Assembly: GCA_020633955.1 (NCBI GenBank)
Contig: JACKCP010000005.1
Coordinates: forward strand, 62,001 to 126,000
Reading direction: 5' to 3'
DNA from: Desulfobacteraceae bacterium
Lineage (GTDB): Bacteria > Desulfobacterota > Desulfobacteria > Desulfobacterales > JACKCP01
Length of the DNA: 64,000 nt
Of the stretch, positions 26,001 through 36,800 are shown in pieces. A model generated the notes under the pieces. The model was not told where the DNA came from, did not search any database, and saw only the letters and a list, made by a program, of their open reading frames with translations. Every line of letters starts with the position of its first letter. The stretch's first letter is position 1. Position numbers and translations under genes: made by a program.

Positions 26001-28972
26001 ATGAGAAAAAAGCTTTTCCTGTAAGGGCAAGTGAACATACAGCAGCACTTTCAACAAGTCTTCGGGAAGAAATTGAACAGGACTTCAGTTCAAAAAAAAT
26101 TAACCTTTTAAGCTGCACAACAACAATGGAGCTTGGAGTTGATCTAGGTGAGCTTGAAGCAGTTGTATGCTTAAATGTTCCTCCTGGAATTTCAAATTAT
26201 CAGCAGAGGACAGGACGTGCAGGAAGAAGGGCCCAGGCAGCTCCGTTTTGTGTGACAATAGCAAGAAGCAGCCAGTATGATCAGGCAGTTTTCAATGATT
26301 TTAAAAATTATTTAGAGCAGCCCGCATCAATTCCATATGTTCATCTTGAAAATCCTAAATTGTTTCAAAGACATCAGAACTCAATAATTCTTTCAGGGTA
26401 TCTTAAGCATAAAATAAAAAATCTGGATATAAATGCACCTGCTTTAAAAGATTTTTTCTCTGAAAATTTTGGGATGAAAGAAAATGGTCTTGATGAATTT
26501 AAGGCTGATATAAAAAGTTTTTCAGAAAAATCCAAAAATACCTGGTTTGCAGAAGCTGAAAAACTTGGGACAAAACTACCTGAAGAAATAGATAAAACCA
26601 TTGCTCTTGAAAAGTCTGCCCTGGAGAAAAATTTTGAAAATAAAATTGAACTTTTTGCCGGTGAAATTTTTGAAAGATGTAAAATCTATAATTTAAAGTA
26701 TGAAGAATATCATAATCATGAGGACAGAAAGGTTAATAAGACTGCTGCCAGATGGGAGTTTATGAGAGAAAGATATCTGGATCAATACCTTGTAAATCAG
26801 TTTTCTGTTGCAGGAATAATTCCAACCTATAGTTTTCCTGTAAATTCTTTAACACTTGAAGTTATAAAAGAAAGAGAACAACAATATTATTCAGAAGGCG
26901 ATGTTGGTCTTACCCGTGACGCATCCCTTGGAATAAGCGAATATGCACCCGGATCTGAAGTTGTTGCAAACGGAAGAATCTGGACAAGCAGGGGAGTTTC
27001 TTTTGCTCCAAAAGATTTTATGCCGGACAGGTATTATTTTATATGTTCAAAATGTCAGCACGCAGAACTTGCAGAATCAAAAGAAGACCTTCCTTTGGAA
27101 TGTTCATGCTGTGGAACAAAGAAAAACACTCCCTCAAGAACCTTTATTGAGCCAAAGGGATTTGTAACCTCATATTCAGATAGAGATGGAAAAGACCCAT
27201 CAAAAAACAGAATAAGACGACAGTATGCAGAAGAAGCAAGGCTTATAACCATTGTAGGAGATGAACTTTTCAAGGAAACAAAAATTGCTTTCATAAAAAA
27301 AGCTCTTTTAAAGAGCAATTCTCAAGATTCCATAAAATATCCAAAGGGTGAATTGTTTATAGTTAATAAAGGCCCTTTTGGGATGGGATATCACAGGTGC
27401 GGTAAGTGTAATTATATGGAGCCTGCAGAAAAACTTAAAACAAAAAAAATAAAGCATAAAGTTCTTTTTGAAGATAAAAATTGTGAAAATGAATCTTTAT
27501 CTTATCCTGTTGACTTATCTCATATTTTCAGTACAGACGTATGTCTTTTCAGGCTGAAGGGAGAAATTTCATTTTCTTCATATTTAAGTAATGGTTCAAA
27601 AAATAATTATCTGACAGATTTTGCAAGAACACTTTGTGAAGCCTTCAGGTTTGGAGCCTGTAATGTTCTTGACCTGCTCCCTGGTGATCTTCGTGCATCA
27701 TTTAAGGTTGATGGTGATATTTTTACAATTATTTTATACGATTCAGTTCCTGGCGGCGCTGGCTATTGTGTAAAACTTTTCAATCAAATTCAAATTGAAA
27801 CCCTTTTAAGTGAAGTAATAAAAAAGCTTGAATGTAAAAACAATTGTTCATCAGGGTGCAGAAGCTGTTTGTGTGATTATACAAATCAGCTTTTCTGGGA
27901 TTCTTTTAAAAGAAAAGAAGTTTTAAGCTGGCTTGTTTCAATGAATAAAAAAATCCATGATAATCCTCTTGTTAAAAAAGGAGGAATTTTAATGGATAAT
28001 CCAAGCCTTTCAAAGGCTGAAGAAAATTTTAAAGGATATGAAAATATCCATTTTTTCAGCCGTTCCCTTTTGAGCGGAAATATTAGTTCAATTGATGATG
28101 AAACAAATAAAAACTGGCTTATATCTCTTTTAAATCATGGACATAAGATTCATTTTCATCTGGAGTCAGAAATTGATAAAAATAATCTGGATTCTTCCAA
28201 AAGACTTGTTTTAAGTTATTTCAGGCCATACATAGAAGAAAAAAAGCTTACAATAAATACAATGCCAGAAAAAAGTCTTGGTCAAGTGCCATTTATTTAC
28301 GCACAAAATAATTCAAAAAATAAAGGCGGATATTCAATTTTTCAAGAAAGCCACACACCATTTGTGATGAATGTAAAATCTTTGTCTGCTGCCTATGAAT
28401 TAAAAGGAAATGATGAAGTTGAACAATTTATTCAGAAAACAATAAAAAACTCAAAACCTGTTAAAAGTGAAAATATTTTTGGGTCCGAGAATAATTCAAA
28501 AAGGTGGGATCTGAAGGCAGGTGAAAAAATTCCATATGATGAGTTTTTTGAAAATATTGATAAGTTTTCTGAAATAAAAATAAAAATCCTGGACCCTTAT
28601 TGCGGAGCAGGGGGAAGACAGATTAATAGTCTTTCAGAATTTTTAAAAACAGCTCAAAAATATTTTAAATATATTTCTGAACTTCATATTAAATTTAAGG
28701 AAGCAAACTATAATGCTCCAAATTTCATGGGAGCAGATTCTTCAAAAAAACTTATTGAAAATTCAATAAAAAATGAAACAGGAATTGAGCCAAAGGTCAG
28801 TTATGTTCGTTTTGAAGATGCCAGAAATTTTCATGACAGAGTCATGTATATAAATGAATCAAGAACAGACGGAATTGAAATTGAACATATTTTTGATATG
28901 TCAGGAGGAATAGACAAACTTCTTGACAAAAATACGGACAGTGTCTTTGTGTATACAATGAAAGAAAAGTAA
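23048..28972 (+). CDS. giant DEAD/DEAH-box helicase with DUF1998 and a PLD-like C-terminal extension (DruE/MrfA-like)
   Basis: 1974 aa. Superfamily 2 motor: Walker A ATGTGSGKTE (about 113), Walker B DEIH (about 261), motif III GTSASLA, and the second RecA lobe with CTTTMELGVDLG and motif VI QRTGRAGRR (about 1052). Several zinc-type pairs (CRKCGQ, CRACKS, CDKCGL, CSKCQH with CSCCG, CGKCNY) and a DUF1998/MZB end with VPGGAGYCV (about 1566) and CSSGCRSCLCDY. This is the COG1205 architecture of MrfA and Druantia DruE. After DUF1998 is an extra 350-residue region ending in KILDPYCGAGGRQ and FHDRVMYI...GIDKLL, resembling PLD-fold DPY/HDR patterns. Cytoplasmic ATP-driven DNA translocase; RBS GAAAGGA; 17 bases after rmuC, 63 before brxA. 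Confidence 0.9.
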   Translation: MSETNPIKLVDILKETLQRYIATTFPVSSRYPELKKQFEKIIKTQTLVKGPYVEALPDFKKGQSLESLISANKGFLNDGFLSLPENLRKRKLHLHQEEALKSACIENKSIIVATGTGSGKTECFLYPVADMLMNDPDFDKPGVRVLLVYPMNSLANDQLFYRIAPLFGKYLKDYNITFGRYTSQIKANSSRENELGKLESNKKLMDELGDSVPDNWLLTREEMLANPPKILVTNYAMLEHILLLPRNAPLFRHNTLMSVVLDEIHTYRGAQATEVAFLLRKLKNRLGIDNSLKVFGTSASLAQGKDSDKDLIKFGSDLFGEEVHKVIRGERITHEMLKQDKVKTFSISPEKWQRIYDFFSNNNNELDFDLWEKMIKEKGLGKDIPELSRDSDFRSGLELVFSKNKEIRKTAGFLEKGKVIKFEELAKKLFGEIDADLRNNALSALMFIGMNSRKDENSFPLLPARYHIAANTIEGACVSLSSDKEEGWDDIKSCKTYIDDKTGIPYFHLMVCRKCGQPYIEGFLEENKISNNLSGGNLAGKRKVFFLGPKKEIETNDEDDSEDLENNSSKKASKKDKHEEIYIKASTGEIVSGKSKSSDLVYLKGVSIEKDEIEKKEYVKTCRACKSSAAGNVAEAVTGLQTGNEAFGAVVCQKVLEFLPNALDCSGEEPMFGRNVLTFSDNRQNAAYFAPYFQRTAGDLALRAAIFNVVEQNNEENYNIERLGDEIFYFWDKDTAATVFDSEGVVIKDNNPKKIVRIKGLCAAEFCIPGGRRNSLESLGLVKVVYKKDAMSELLKDVDEIIPEKFKGQTEELINIILETIRRTKAVSKIGKVDMTDPSIWGENFKSEKSFELMNQGGKKTQNINYFVPQDDKKYHNRRTWYLEEQLGFTKNESRTFLKELWVKLKKNGFIVNSEKGSFVLNSDFIAFSNGYNHKFGFCDKCGLSHFDFVNNKCTAFRCTGNIKIADNDLRHRLKNENHYIYSIHEKKAFPVRASEHTAALSTSLREEIEQDFSSKKINLLSCTTTMELGVDLGELEAVVCLNVPPGISNYQQRTGRAGRRAQAAPFCVTIARSSQYDQAVFNDFKNYLEQPASIPYVHLENPKLFQRHQNSIILSGYLKHKIKNLDINAPALKDFFSENFGMKENGLDEFKADIKSFSEKSKNTWFAEAEKLGTKLPEEIDKTIALEKSALEKNFENKIELFAGEIFERCKIYNLKYEEYHNHEDRKVNKTAARWEFMRERYLDQYLVNQFSVAGIIPTYSFPVNSLTLEVIKEREQQYYSEGDVGLTRDASLGISEYAPGSEVVANGRIWTSRGVSFAPKDFMPDRYYFICSKCQHAELAESKEDLPLECSCCGTKKNTPSRTFIEPKGFVTSYSDRDGKDPSKNRIRRQYAEEARLITIVGDELFKETKIAFIKKALLKSNSQDSIKYPKGELFIVNKGPFGMGYHRCGKCNYMEPAEKLKTKKIKHKVLFEDKNCENESLSYPVDLSHIFSTDVCLFRLKGEISFSSYLSNGSKNNYLTDFARTLCEAFRFGACNVLDLLPGDLRASFKVDGDIFTIILYDSVPGGAGYCVKLFNQIQIETLLSEVIKKLECKNNCSSGCRSCLCDYTNQLFWDSFKRKEVLSWLVSMNKKIHDNPLVKKGGILMDNPSLSKAEENFKGYENIHFFSRSLLSGNISSIDDETNKNWLISLLNHGHKIHFHLESEIDKNNLDSSKRLVLSYFRPYIEEKKLTINTMPEKSLGQVPFIYAQNNSKNKGGYSIFQESHTPFVMNVKSLSAAYELKGNDEVEQFIQKTIKNSKPVKSENIFGSENNSKRWDLKAGEKIPYDEFFENIDKFSEIKIKILDPYCGAGGRQINSLSEFLKTAQKYFKYISELHIKFKEANYNAPNFMGADSSKKLIENSIKNETGIEPKVSYVRFEDARNFHDRVMYINESRTDGIEIEHIFDMSGGIDKLLDKNTDSVFVYTMKEK

Positions 28973-29035
28973 GCAACAAACTAAAAAAATTGTTTTTTTA
29001 TATCTTGAAGTTGAGAAGAAAAAAGAAAGACTATA

Positions 29036-29656
29036 ATGGCTGAAGAGAATAATAAATACAAAATGTCTTTTACACTGGGAGGACTTTTTTACCATGAGTC
29101 TCAAATTGCAGCAGAGTTATTTAAAAAAGAAAAAAACTGGCAGGAGGTAAAAAATAAAATTTTGTCAGATAATCTTTTTCAGACAAGAAGCTTAAGTTCT
29201 TTAAAAAGAATAACAAAAGAAGTTATATCAAGACTTGAAGTGTTAAATGATTTTCAGATAAGTATTTTAATATCTGGAAATATTCCAGAAAAAAATCAAA
29301 TGCTTTGGACAGGGGTTTGTAAAAAATATTTATTTATCAGGGATTTTGCTGTTGAAATTATACGTGAAAAATTTTTGATGATGGATTTTTTGCTTAAAGA
29401 TGAGGATTTTTTGTCTTTTTATGAAAAAAAAAGTCAATGGCATGAAAATCTTGAGAACCTTAAAGATTCAACCCGTAAAAAAATCAAGTCTGTTCTTTTT
29501 AAAATAATGAGAGAAGCTGAAATAATTAACAAAGAAAATTTTATAATACCTGTTATTTTTACAAAAAATACAGCTGAGGCAATATTTAAAGATAATCAGG
29601 AACTTTACAGGATTTTTCCTGTTTCAACCAAAGATTTCAAGGATATTTTAAAGTGA
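29036..29656 (+). CDS. brxA: BREX protein BrxA (DUF1819)
   Basis: 206 aa, the normal size of BrxA, a small helical DNA-binding protein of BREX phage defence. The DUF1819 pattern is clear: FTLGGLFYHESQIAAELF at the start, RSLSSLKRITKEVISRLEVL, then IRDFAVEIIREKFLMMDFLL. Its gene overlaps brxB by four bases (GTGA), the standard order brxA-brxB-brxC. Start ATG follows AAAGAAAGA. No odd features; intact. Confidence 0.92.
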   Translation: MAEENNKYKMSFTLGGLFYHESQIAAELFKKEKNWQEVKNKILSDNLFQTRSLSSLKRITKEVISRLEVLNDFQISILISGNIPEKNQMLWTGVCKKYLFIRDFAVEIIREKFLMMDFLLKDEDFLSFYEKKSQWHENLENLKDSTRKKIKSVLFKIMREAEIINKENFIIPVIFTKNTAEAIFKDNQELYRIFPVSTKDFKDILK

Positions 29657-30276
29657 AACAAGACCTTCAAAACAGCTCATTTGACAAAAGGTTTGACCAT
29701 ATTTTTAGTACCTTAAAAAAAAGAAGCTTTTTAAATCTTGAAGATATTGGAAACGATCTTCCGTTTTTTATTTGTCCATACAAGGCAAAAGAAGCTCTTG
29801 AAATGGAAAAAATGAGGAAAAATCTTGTTACAAGCCTTTTAAAAGCAGGTGTTACAGTAAAAGAAATTAATATTTATGACCTTTGTGTAGAAATACTTAA
29901 AAAAAACAAAGACTGGGATTTTTATATTGAAGAAGAAACACAAATGTCAAAACAGGAGCTTAAAGAAGAACTTCAGTCAATTCTTGATATTGAAACTGTT
30001 GTTGTTCCTGAAATTGCAGAAATATTAAACCAAAGTGATTATGATATTGTATTTATTTCAGGTATTGGCGAAGTTTATCCGTATTTGAGGTCTCACAATA
30101 TTTTAAACAATCTTCAAAGCACAATCAAAAATTGTCCCATGCTCATGTTTTTTCCAGGAGAATATACAAATTCCATGGAATCAGGGGCTTTTCTGGAGCT
30201 TTTTGGAAAACTTCACGACGATAAATACTACAGGGCATTTAATATATATCATTATCAAATAAAATCTGAGGATTAA
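29653..30276 (+). CDS. brxB: BREX protein BrxB (DUF1788)
   Basis: 207 aa with the DUF1788 signatures: FDKRFDHIFSTLKKRSFLN at the N-terminus, LPFFICPYKAKEALEMEKM, and the C-terminal PMLMFFPGEYTNSMESGAF, LFGKLHDDKYYRAFNI. The start is GTG at 29653, overlapping the TGA of brxA, implying translational coupling; brxC begins one base after its stop. BrxB is a core BREX component, thought to act in assembly of the BREX complex. Intact and of usual length. Confidence 0.92.
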   Translation: MKQDLQNSSFDKRFDHIFSTLKKRSFLNLEDIGNDLPFFICPYKAKEALEMEKMRKNLVTSLLKAGVTVKEINIYDLCVEILKKNKDWDFYIEEETQMSKQELKEELQSILDIETVVVPEIAEILNQSDYDIVFISGIGEVYPYLRSHNILNNLQSTIKNCPMLMFFPGEYTNSMESGAFLELFGKLHDDKYYRAFNIYHYQIKSED

Positions 30277-30277
30277 A

Positions 30278-33200
30278 ATGACTTTAAGAACCATATTTGA
30301 AAACAGGGTAGACCGGACAATTGAAGGCGTAATAAAGGCAGATGACCAGACCGGTATTAAAACTGAAATTGAAGAATATGTTTTAACAAATGAAATTGAA
30401 AAACGTCTTGAATCATTTTTTGAAGCATACAATCATTATAAAGGTGCAAACGGAGTCTGGATTTCAGGTTTTTTTGGTTCAGGTAAATCCCATCTTTTAA
30501 AAATTTTAGCTCTTTTGCTTGAAAACAGGGAAATTGAAGGAACAAAAACAAGTGATTTAATTATTTCAAAATGCAATGAAAAAAATGGAATTTTAAAGGC
30601 ACAGATAAATCAGGCTTCTAAAATTCCCTCTAAAAGCATTTTATTCAATATTGACCAGAAGGCAGATGTAATAAGCAAAAAAGAAACAGACGCACTTTTG
30701 TCTGTATTTGTTAAGGTTTTTGATGAATTTTGCGGTTATTTCGGCAAGCAGCCTTATATAGCTCAATTTGAAAGGGAGCTTGACCACGACGGACTTTTTG
30801 AAAAATTTAAAAGCAGATACAAAGAAATTTCCAACCATGATTGGGAATGGGCAAGAATGCGTGCAAAGCGTTTTCCTTCATTTATAGATACTGCCTATTC
30901 TGATATTACAGGCCATAATGTTACTAATATTATAGATAAATACAGAAGTGATTACAGCCTTTCAATTGAGGATTTTGCAGACCAGGTTCAAACCTATATT
31001 AAATCACAGGAAAAAGATTTCAGGCTCAATTTTTTTGTAGATGAAGTAGGCCAGTATGTAGCAGATAATGTAAAGCTCATGACAAACCTTCAGACCATAG
31101 CAGAAAGCCTTGCAACAAAATCAAGGGGACAAGCCTGGATTATTGTTACAGCACAGGAAGAAATGAGTGCTGTTGTTGGTGAAATGAACAAACAGCAGGG
31201 AAACGACTTTTCAAAAATTCAGGCAAGATTTGACAACAGAATGAAACTCACAAGTACAGATGTTGCAGAAGTCATTCAAAAGCGTCTTCTTTTAAAAAAT
31301 GAAGAAGGTAAACAAATTCTTTCTAAAGTTTATAAAGAGCAGTCAAATAATTTTAAAACCCTTTTTGATTTTGGAGACGGCTCACAGCATTATAAAAATT
31401 TCAGGGATTTGGAACATTTTATAAATTCATATCCTTTTATACCTTACCAGTTTTTTCTTTTTCAGACCGCAATTCAAAACCTTTCCATTCATAATGCCTT
31501 TGAAGGAAAGCACAGTTCAGTGGGCGAAAGGTCAATGCTTGGAGTATTTCAGCAGGTAACCTTAAAAATTGCAGATAATAAAACAGGCAAGCTTGCAACC
31601 TTTGACCTTATGTTTGAAGGAATAAGAAGGGTTTTAAAATCCCAGATTCAGTCATCAGTTCATAAGGCGGAAAAAAATCTTGATAACAATTTTGCAGTAA
31701 AAGTTTTAAAAGCTCTTTTTCTTGTGAAATATATAAAAGAATTTAAAGCAACCAAAAGAAATTTAATGGTTTTAATGCTTGATGAATTCAACAAAGATAT
31801 AAAACATTTGAAACTTGAATTAACCAATGCTTTAGACCTTTTGGAAACCCAGACCTATATCCAGAGAAACGGTGAGATTTATGAATTTTTAACAGATGAT
31901 GAAAAAGATATTGAAGAAAGCATTAAAAATACAGAAATAGAAACTGCTGAAATTGAAAAACTTGTGGATTCAATTATTTTTGATGGAATAATTAAGTTTA
32001 AAAAAATCAGATACACTCAAAATCAGCAGGATTATCAATTTACAAGAAAAATTGATGGAAAGCTTTTCAGCCGGCAATATGAACTTTCAATAAATATAAT
32101 TACTTCATCAGAATATATTGACAATGAAAAAACAGTTACAATGCAGTCTTTTCAAAAAGATGAACTCCTTGTTTTCAGTCCCTTTGGCAAAAAACTCTAT
32201 GATGATATTTTAATGCATGAAAAAGTAAAAAAATATTACAGAATCAATTATTCAAAGGCAGGCCAGGAATCTGTAAAAAGAATAATTGCAGAAAAATTTG
32301 CCGGAAATACAAAGCGATACGAAAATATTAAAAAGGAAATAGAAACCCGCATATCTTCCTCAAACATGTATATTGACATGAATCTTGTAAGTACAGGAAA
32401 GGCAGATGCACAAACAAGAATTGTAAACGGATTTAATGAGCTTGTTACAAGAACATATCCAAACCTTAAAATGCTTCCTGATTTTGCCTATTCAGAAGCC
32501 TATGTTACAGAAATTTTTAAAAAGAAAAATACGGCTTTTTTTGAAAATGAGGCAGCAAATGAAATTTTATCCTTTATTTTAACAAGCAAAAAAACAGGAC
32601 AAAGAAACACCATAAAAAGTATTTTAGAGCATTTTGGCAAAAAAAATTATGGCTGGTATTATTCTTCTGTTTTATGTCTTCTTGCTCATCTTTGTGCATT
32701 TGGAAAAGTAGAACTTAATTTAAACGGCAATATTTTAGACGGAGAAAAAGTTGAAAAATCAATTTTAAATTCCCACAGCCACCCAAATATAATAGTTGAA
32801 CCTGTTGACGACTACACTGCATCTCAATTGAGAAATCTAAAAGAATTTTTTCAGGAATTTTTTGAGCGTCCATCAGGTGCATCAGAACCAAAAAAACTTG
32901 GAGCAGAAACAGCCTTAGAATTTGAAAACAAAGCCTTAAGCCTGAAAAAAATCTTATCAGAAAAAGATAAATATCCGTTTTTAAAAGAGCTTGAAGAACA
33001 TATTCAAAAATTTGAAGATTTATCAAATAAAACATACAAATATTTTTTTACTGATTTTGAAAAAATAAAAGACGAACTTTTTGATTTAAAAGAAGATTTT
33101 ATTGACCCTATTCAAAGCTTTATGGCAGGTTCCCAAAAAAAAATATATGATGAATCCCAGGAATTTTTAAAGGAAGAAAAACACAATATTTCATATCTGG

Positions 33201-33823
33201 AATTGAGCGAAACAAAAGAAATGGAAGAAATTTTAAATTCAAAATCTTGTTTTAAAAGTGCAAATATTCAAAAACTCAAATTATTAAAGGATGGTGCAGA
33301 TAAAAAGATTTTATCAAAAATTGAGGAAGAAAGACAAAAAGCACAAACTAAAATAATTTCTATTTTTGATAAAACAGCCTTAATGGATGAGTTTAAAAAT
33401 CTTTCAAAGGAAAATACCCAAATAATAAAAGACCTTTTTGATAAAGAGCTTGAAAGTATAAAACAAATTTCAATTATCGGCCTTATATCAGGCAGTGCAG
33501 ACAAATTTGAAAATGAAAAATACACAGATATTTTAAATAAAATCATAAGGCTTTCAAAACCTTTGGTAAGTCCTGAAACAGAAAATAAAAACCTTGACTT
33601 AAAAACAAAAACTTTTGCAGCATCCGGAAAAATAAATGAAAATAAAACCCCTCAATTTAATGATAGTCCAGGGGAAAAAAAAGAAATAATAGGAATTAAA
33701 AAAATTGAAGTAAGTTTTAAAAAAGTCTGGATAGAACATGAATCAGAACTTGAAGAATATATAGGTCTTTTAAAGGAAGCTGTTTTAAAGGAACTTAAAA
33801 AAGGCAAAAAGGTTCAGATATAG
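30278..33823 (+). CDS. brxC: BREX ATPase BrxC
   Basis: 1181 aa, normal for BrxC. Walker A GFFGSGKSHLLK lies at about 63-74, the Walker B-like NFFVDEVGQYV at about 248, and a sensor stretch WIIVTAQEEMSAV follows. The N-terminal ATPase is followed by helical and coiled-coil regions (about 880-1150) typical of the family. BrxC is the large P-loop ATPase of BREX, required for both methylation and phage exclusion. It is one base after brxB and 12 bases before pglX. Intact, so it should be translated even though pglX is broken. Confidence 0.94.
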   Translation: MTLRTIFENRVDRTIEGVIKADDQTGIKTEIEEYVLTNEIEKRLESFFEAYNHYKGANGVWISGFFGSGKSHLLKILALLLENREIEGTKTSDLIISKCNEKNGILKAQINQASKIPSKSILFNIDQKADVISKKETDALLSVFVKVFDEFCGYFGKQPYIAQFERELDHDGLFEKFKSRYKEISNHDWEWARMRAKRFPSFIDTAYSDITGHNVTNIIDKYRSDYSLSIEDFADQVQTYIKSQEKDFRLNFFVDEVGQYVADNVKLMTNLQTIAESLATKSRGQAWIIVTAQEEMSAVVGEMNKQQGNDFSKIQARFDNRMKLTSTDVAEVIQKRLLLKNEEGKQILSKVYKEQSNNFKTLFDFGDGSQHYKNFRDLEHFINSYPFIPYQFFLFQTAIQNLSIHNAFEGKHSSVGERSMLGVFQQVTLKIADNKTGKLATFDLMFEGIRRVLKSQIQSSVHKAEKNLDNNFAVKVLKALFLVKYIKEFKATKRNLMVLMLDEFNKDIKHLKLELTNALDLLETQTYIQRNGEIYEFLTDDEKDIEESIKNTEIETAEIEKLVDSIIFDGIIKFKKIRYTQNQQDYQFTRKIDGKLFSRQYELSINIITSSEYIDNEKTVTMQSFQKDELLVFSPFGKKLYDDILMHEKVKKYYRINYSKAGQESVKRIIAEKFAGNTKRYENIKKEIETRISSSNMYIDMNLVSTGKADAQTRIVNGFNELVTRTYPNLKMLPDFAYSEAYVTEIFKKKNTAFFENEAANEILSFILTSKKTGQRNTIKSILEHFGKKNYGWYYSSVLCLLAHLCAFGKVELNLNGNILDGEKVEKSILNSHSHPNIIVEPVDDYTASQLRNLKEFFQEFFERPSGASEPKKLGAETALEFENKALSLKKILSEKDKYPFLKELEEHIQKFEDLSNKTYKYFFTDFEKIKDELFDLKEDFIDPIQSFMAGSQKKIYDESQEFLKEEKHNISYLELSETKEMEEILNSKSCFKSANIQKLKLLKDGADKKILSKIEEERQKAQTKIISIFDKTALMDEFKNLSKENTQIIKDLFDKELESIKQISIIGLISGSADKFENEKYTDILNKIIRLSKPLVSPETENKNLDLKTKTFAASGKINENKTPQFNDSPGEKKEIIGIKKIEVSFKKVWIEHESELEEYIGLLKEAVLKELKKGKKVQI

Positions 33824-33835
33824 GAAGGATTAAAT

Positions 33836-36800
33836 TTGAATACAGCAAAATTAAAGCAGTTTGCATCCATTGCAGGAAAAACCCTTATTGAACAAGTTTC
33901 TTCAAGGCTTTCAATTGTTCTTGATAAAGACAGCATTGAAAGAAGAATTAATTTTAAGGCAGTGGAAATTCTTGAAAAGGAAATAAAGGAAACATCAAAA
34001 AATCAGGTTATAGAAAAAACAGCATATATCTGGTTTAACAGGTTTTGTGCATTAAGATTTATGGATGTAAATAATTATACATCTGTAAAAGTATTGTCGC
34101 CTTTAGAGGGTTTTACCCAGCCTGAAATTCTAATGGAAGCAAAACAGGGTCATATTGATGATAGTTTAAAAATAGAAAGCGAACAGATTTTAGGTCTTTT
34201 GTCAGGTAAAATCCCCTCAAATGACCCCCAGCAGGAAGCATACAGAATTATTTTAAAAGGTGTTTGCAATTACTGGCATGGTATAATGCCTTTTTTGTTT
34301 GAAAAAATATCTGATTATACAGAGCTTTTAATGCCTTATGACCTTTTGTCCGAGAGTTCTGTAATTTCCATGACAAGAAACTGCCTTGAAAAAGAAGAAT
34401 GTGAAAATGTTGAAGTTATTGGCTGGCTTTATCAGTTTTATATATCAGAAAAAAAAGACGGTGTTTTTGCAGATTTAAAGAAAAACAAAAAAATAACACC
34501 TGAAAATATTCCGGCAGCAACCCAGCTTTTTACTCCTTCATGGATTGTAAAATATCTTGTTGAAAATTCCCTTGGAAGATTATGGATGTTAAATAATCCT
34601 GGTTCTGCTCTTGCTGAAAAAATGGATTATTATATAAAGCATGAAAAAAATGAAAATGACTTTATAAAAATAAATTCTCCAAAAGACCTTAAAATATGTG
34701 ACCCAGCCTGTGGTTCGGGCCATATGCTTGTATATGCATTTGAGATTTTATATTTTATTTATGAAGAGCAGGGTTTTGACCCAAAGGAAATTCCTTATTT
34801 TATTTTAAAACACAATCTTTATGGAATTGAAATTGATGAGCGTGCAAAGGAACTTGCATGTTTTGCTCTTTGCATGAAAGCAAGGGAAAAATACAAAAGG
34901 TTTTTTAAAAAGCCTGTAAGTCCAAATATCTGTGCTTTAAAAAAAGTAAAAATAAATGATGATAAATTATTTTATTATCTTGATGCCTTAAAATTAAAAG
35001 ATTTAAGAAAAAGCCTTGAAACTCTTTTAAGGCAGTTTGAAAATGCAGATAATTTTGGCTCGCTTATTCGTCCTGAAATAATTGATATTGATTTTGTTTT
35101 AAATTCCATGGATGAAAACAAAATTTCTGAAGATATTTTTTTGCAGGAAACACACTCTCATGTTTTAACAATTTTAAATCAGGCAAAATATCTTTATCCA
35201 AAATATCATGTTGTTATTGCAAATCCTCCTTATATGGGAGGGAAGGGTATGAATCAGGAACTTTCAAAGTGGGCAAAAAATAATTATCCCGATACAAAGT
35301 CTGATTTGTTTGCCATGTTTATAGAGCGTGGTTTTGAGATGAGTTTAGATTTTGGTTATAATTCAATGGTTACTATGCAGAGCTGGATGTTTCTTTCTTC
35401 TTATGAAAAATTGAGAGAAAATATTTTTGACCAAAGTACAATAATTTGTATGACTCATATGGCTAATATGGTTATGGGTATTGCCTTTGGAACTTCTGCT
35501 ACTGTTTGGAAAAAAGATGTGGATAAAAGCTTTAAAGGTAAATATTGCTTTGTTGAATATGGAGACATTGATAATTGTTTTAATGAGCCAAAACAATTTC
35601 CACCTGAAAATGAACGTAATTCAAAACAAAATAGTAATGCTGTTTTTATCATGCCTGTTCTGATGATTTTAAAAAGATTCCTGGTTGTCCTGTTGCTTAT
35701 TGGGTGAGCTATTAAATGCTTTTAGGATTTTTAAACATTGATTTTAGCTCATAAAAAAGGTATGGTGACAGCAATAAATGAAATTTATGTACGAATTGGC
35801 ATGAGGTTTTAATAAATCAGAGTTTGGATTTATTTACTGAAGAAAAAATGCAAATTCTGGTAAATGGTTTCCATATAATAAAGGCGGAGGATTTAGAAAA
35901 TGGTATGGAAATAAAATTAGTTGATAAATTGGGAAAATGATGGTGAGTTATTAAAATATCAAGATTGATAAAATAAGAATTTGGGCTTAACAAATAATCT
36001 TGACTACATTTTAAGCCAATGTCAATTCAGTGGTTTTTCTGATTTTTCTGCAAGGTTTAGCTTGGTGGAACTTTTGATGCTGGATCAGCTTGTTTTCTTC
36101 TAAAATAAATCAGAAGTTATTTTAGGTTTCTTAACGCAAGTTCTGGGATATGTTAAAGGCATAATCCAACATTAAATTTTCAAGCAGGTAATATTACAAT
36201 TTACCTTTGTGTTTTTCAATATTCTTTAACAATAGAAAAAATATTGATAATCTATTTTGACATAAATAGACTGGGACACCTACGAAACCTCCTGGGATTT
36301 TAAGACAAATCCATTTCTAAATCAGGACATAAAATCATATGATTTAAAAACTGCCTATGAAAAAATCAGAGCTGTCTGGCTGAATATGACAAATGAAATG
36401 AAAAGGCTTGAAGAAGAAAACAATGAAATTTTTATCAGTGCATACGGTCTTGAAGATGAATTAAGTCCTGAAGTTCCTTTAAATGAAATAACCCTTACCT
36501 GCAATCCAAATTACAGATATGGAAACAGCAAATCGAAGCACGAACTTGAAAACCTTCTTCTTTCAGACACAATAAAAGAATTTATTTCCTATAGTGTTGG
36601 GTGCATGTTTGGAAGGTATTCCATAGATAAAAAAGGCCTTGTTCTTGCAGACCAGGGACAAAACCTTGATGATTTCCTTGAAATAGTAAAAAATCCTTTA
36701 TTTATGCCGGACAAAGACAATGTTATTCCAATAATGGACATAGACTGGTTTAAAGATGATATGGCAGAAAGGTTCAAGCAGTTTTAAAACAGTATCCGGC

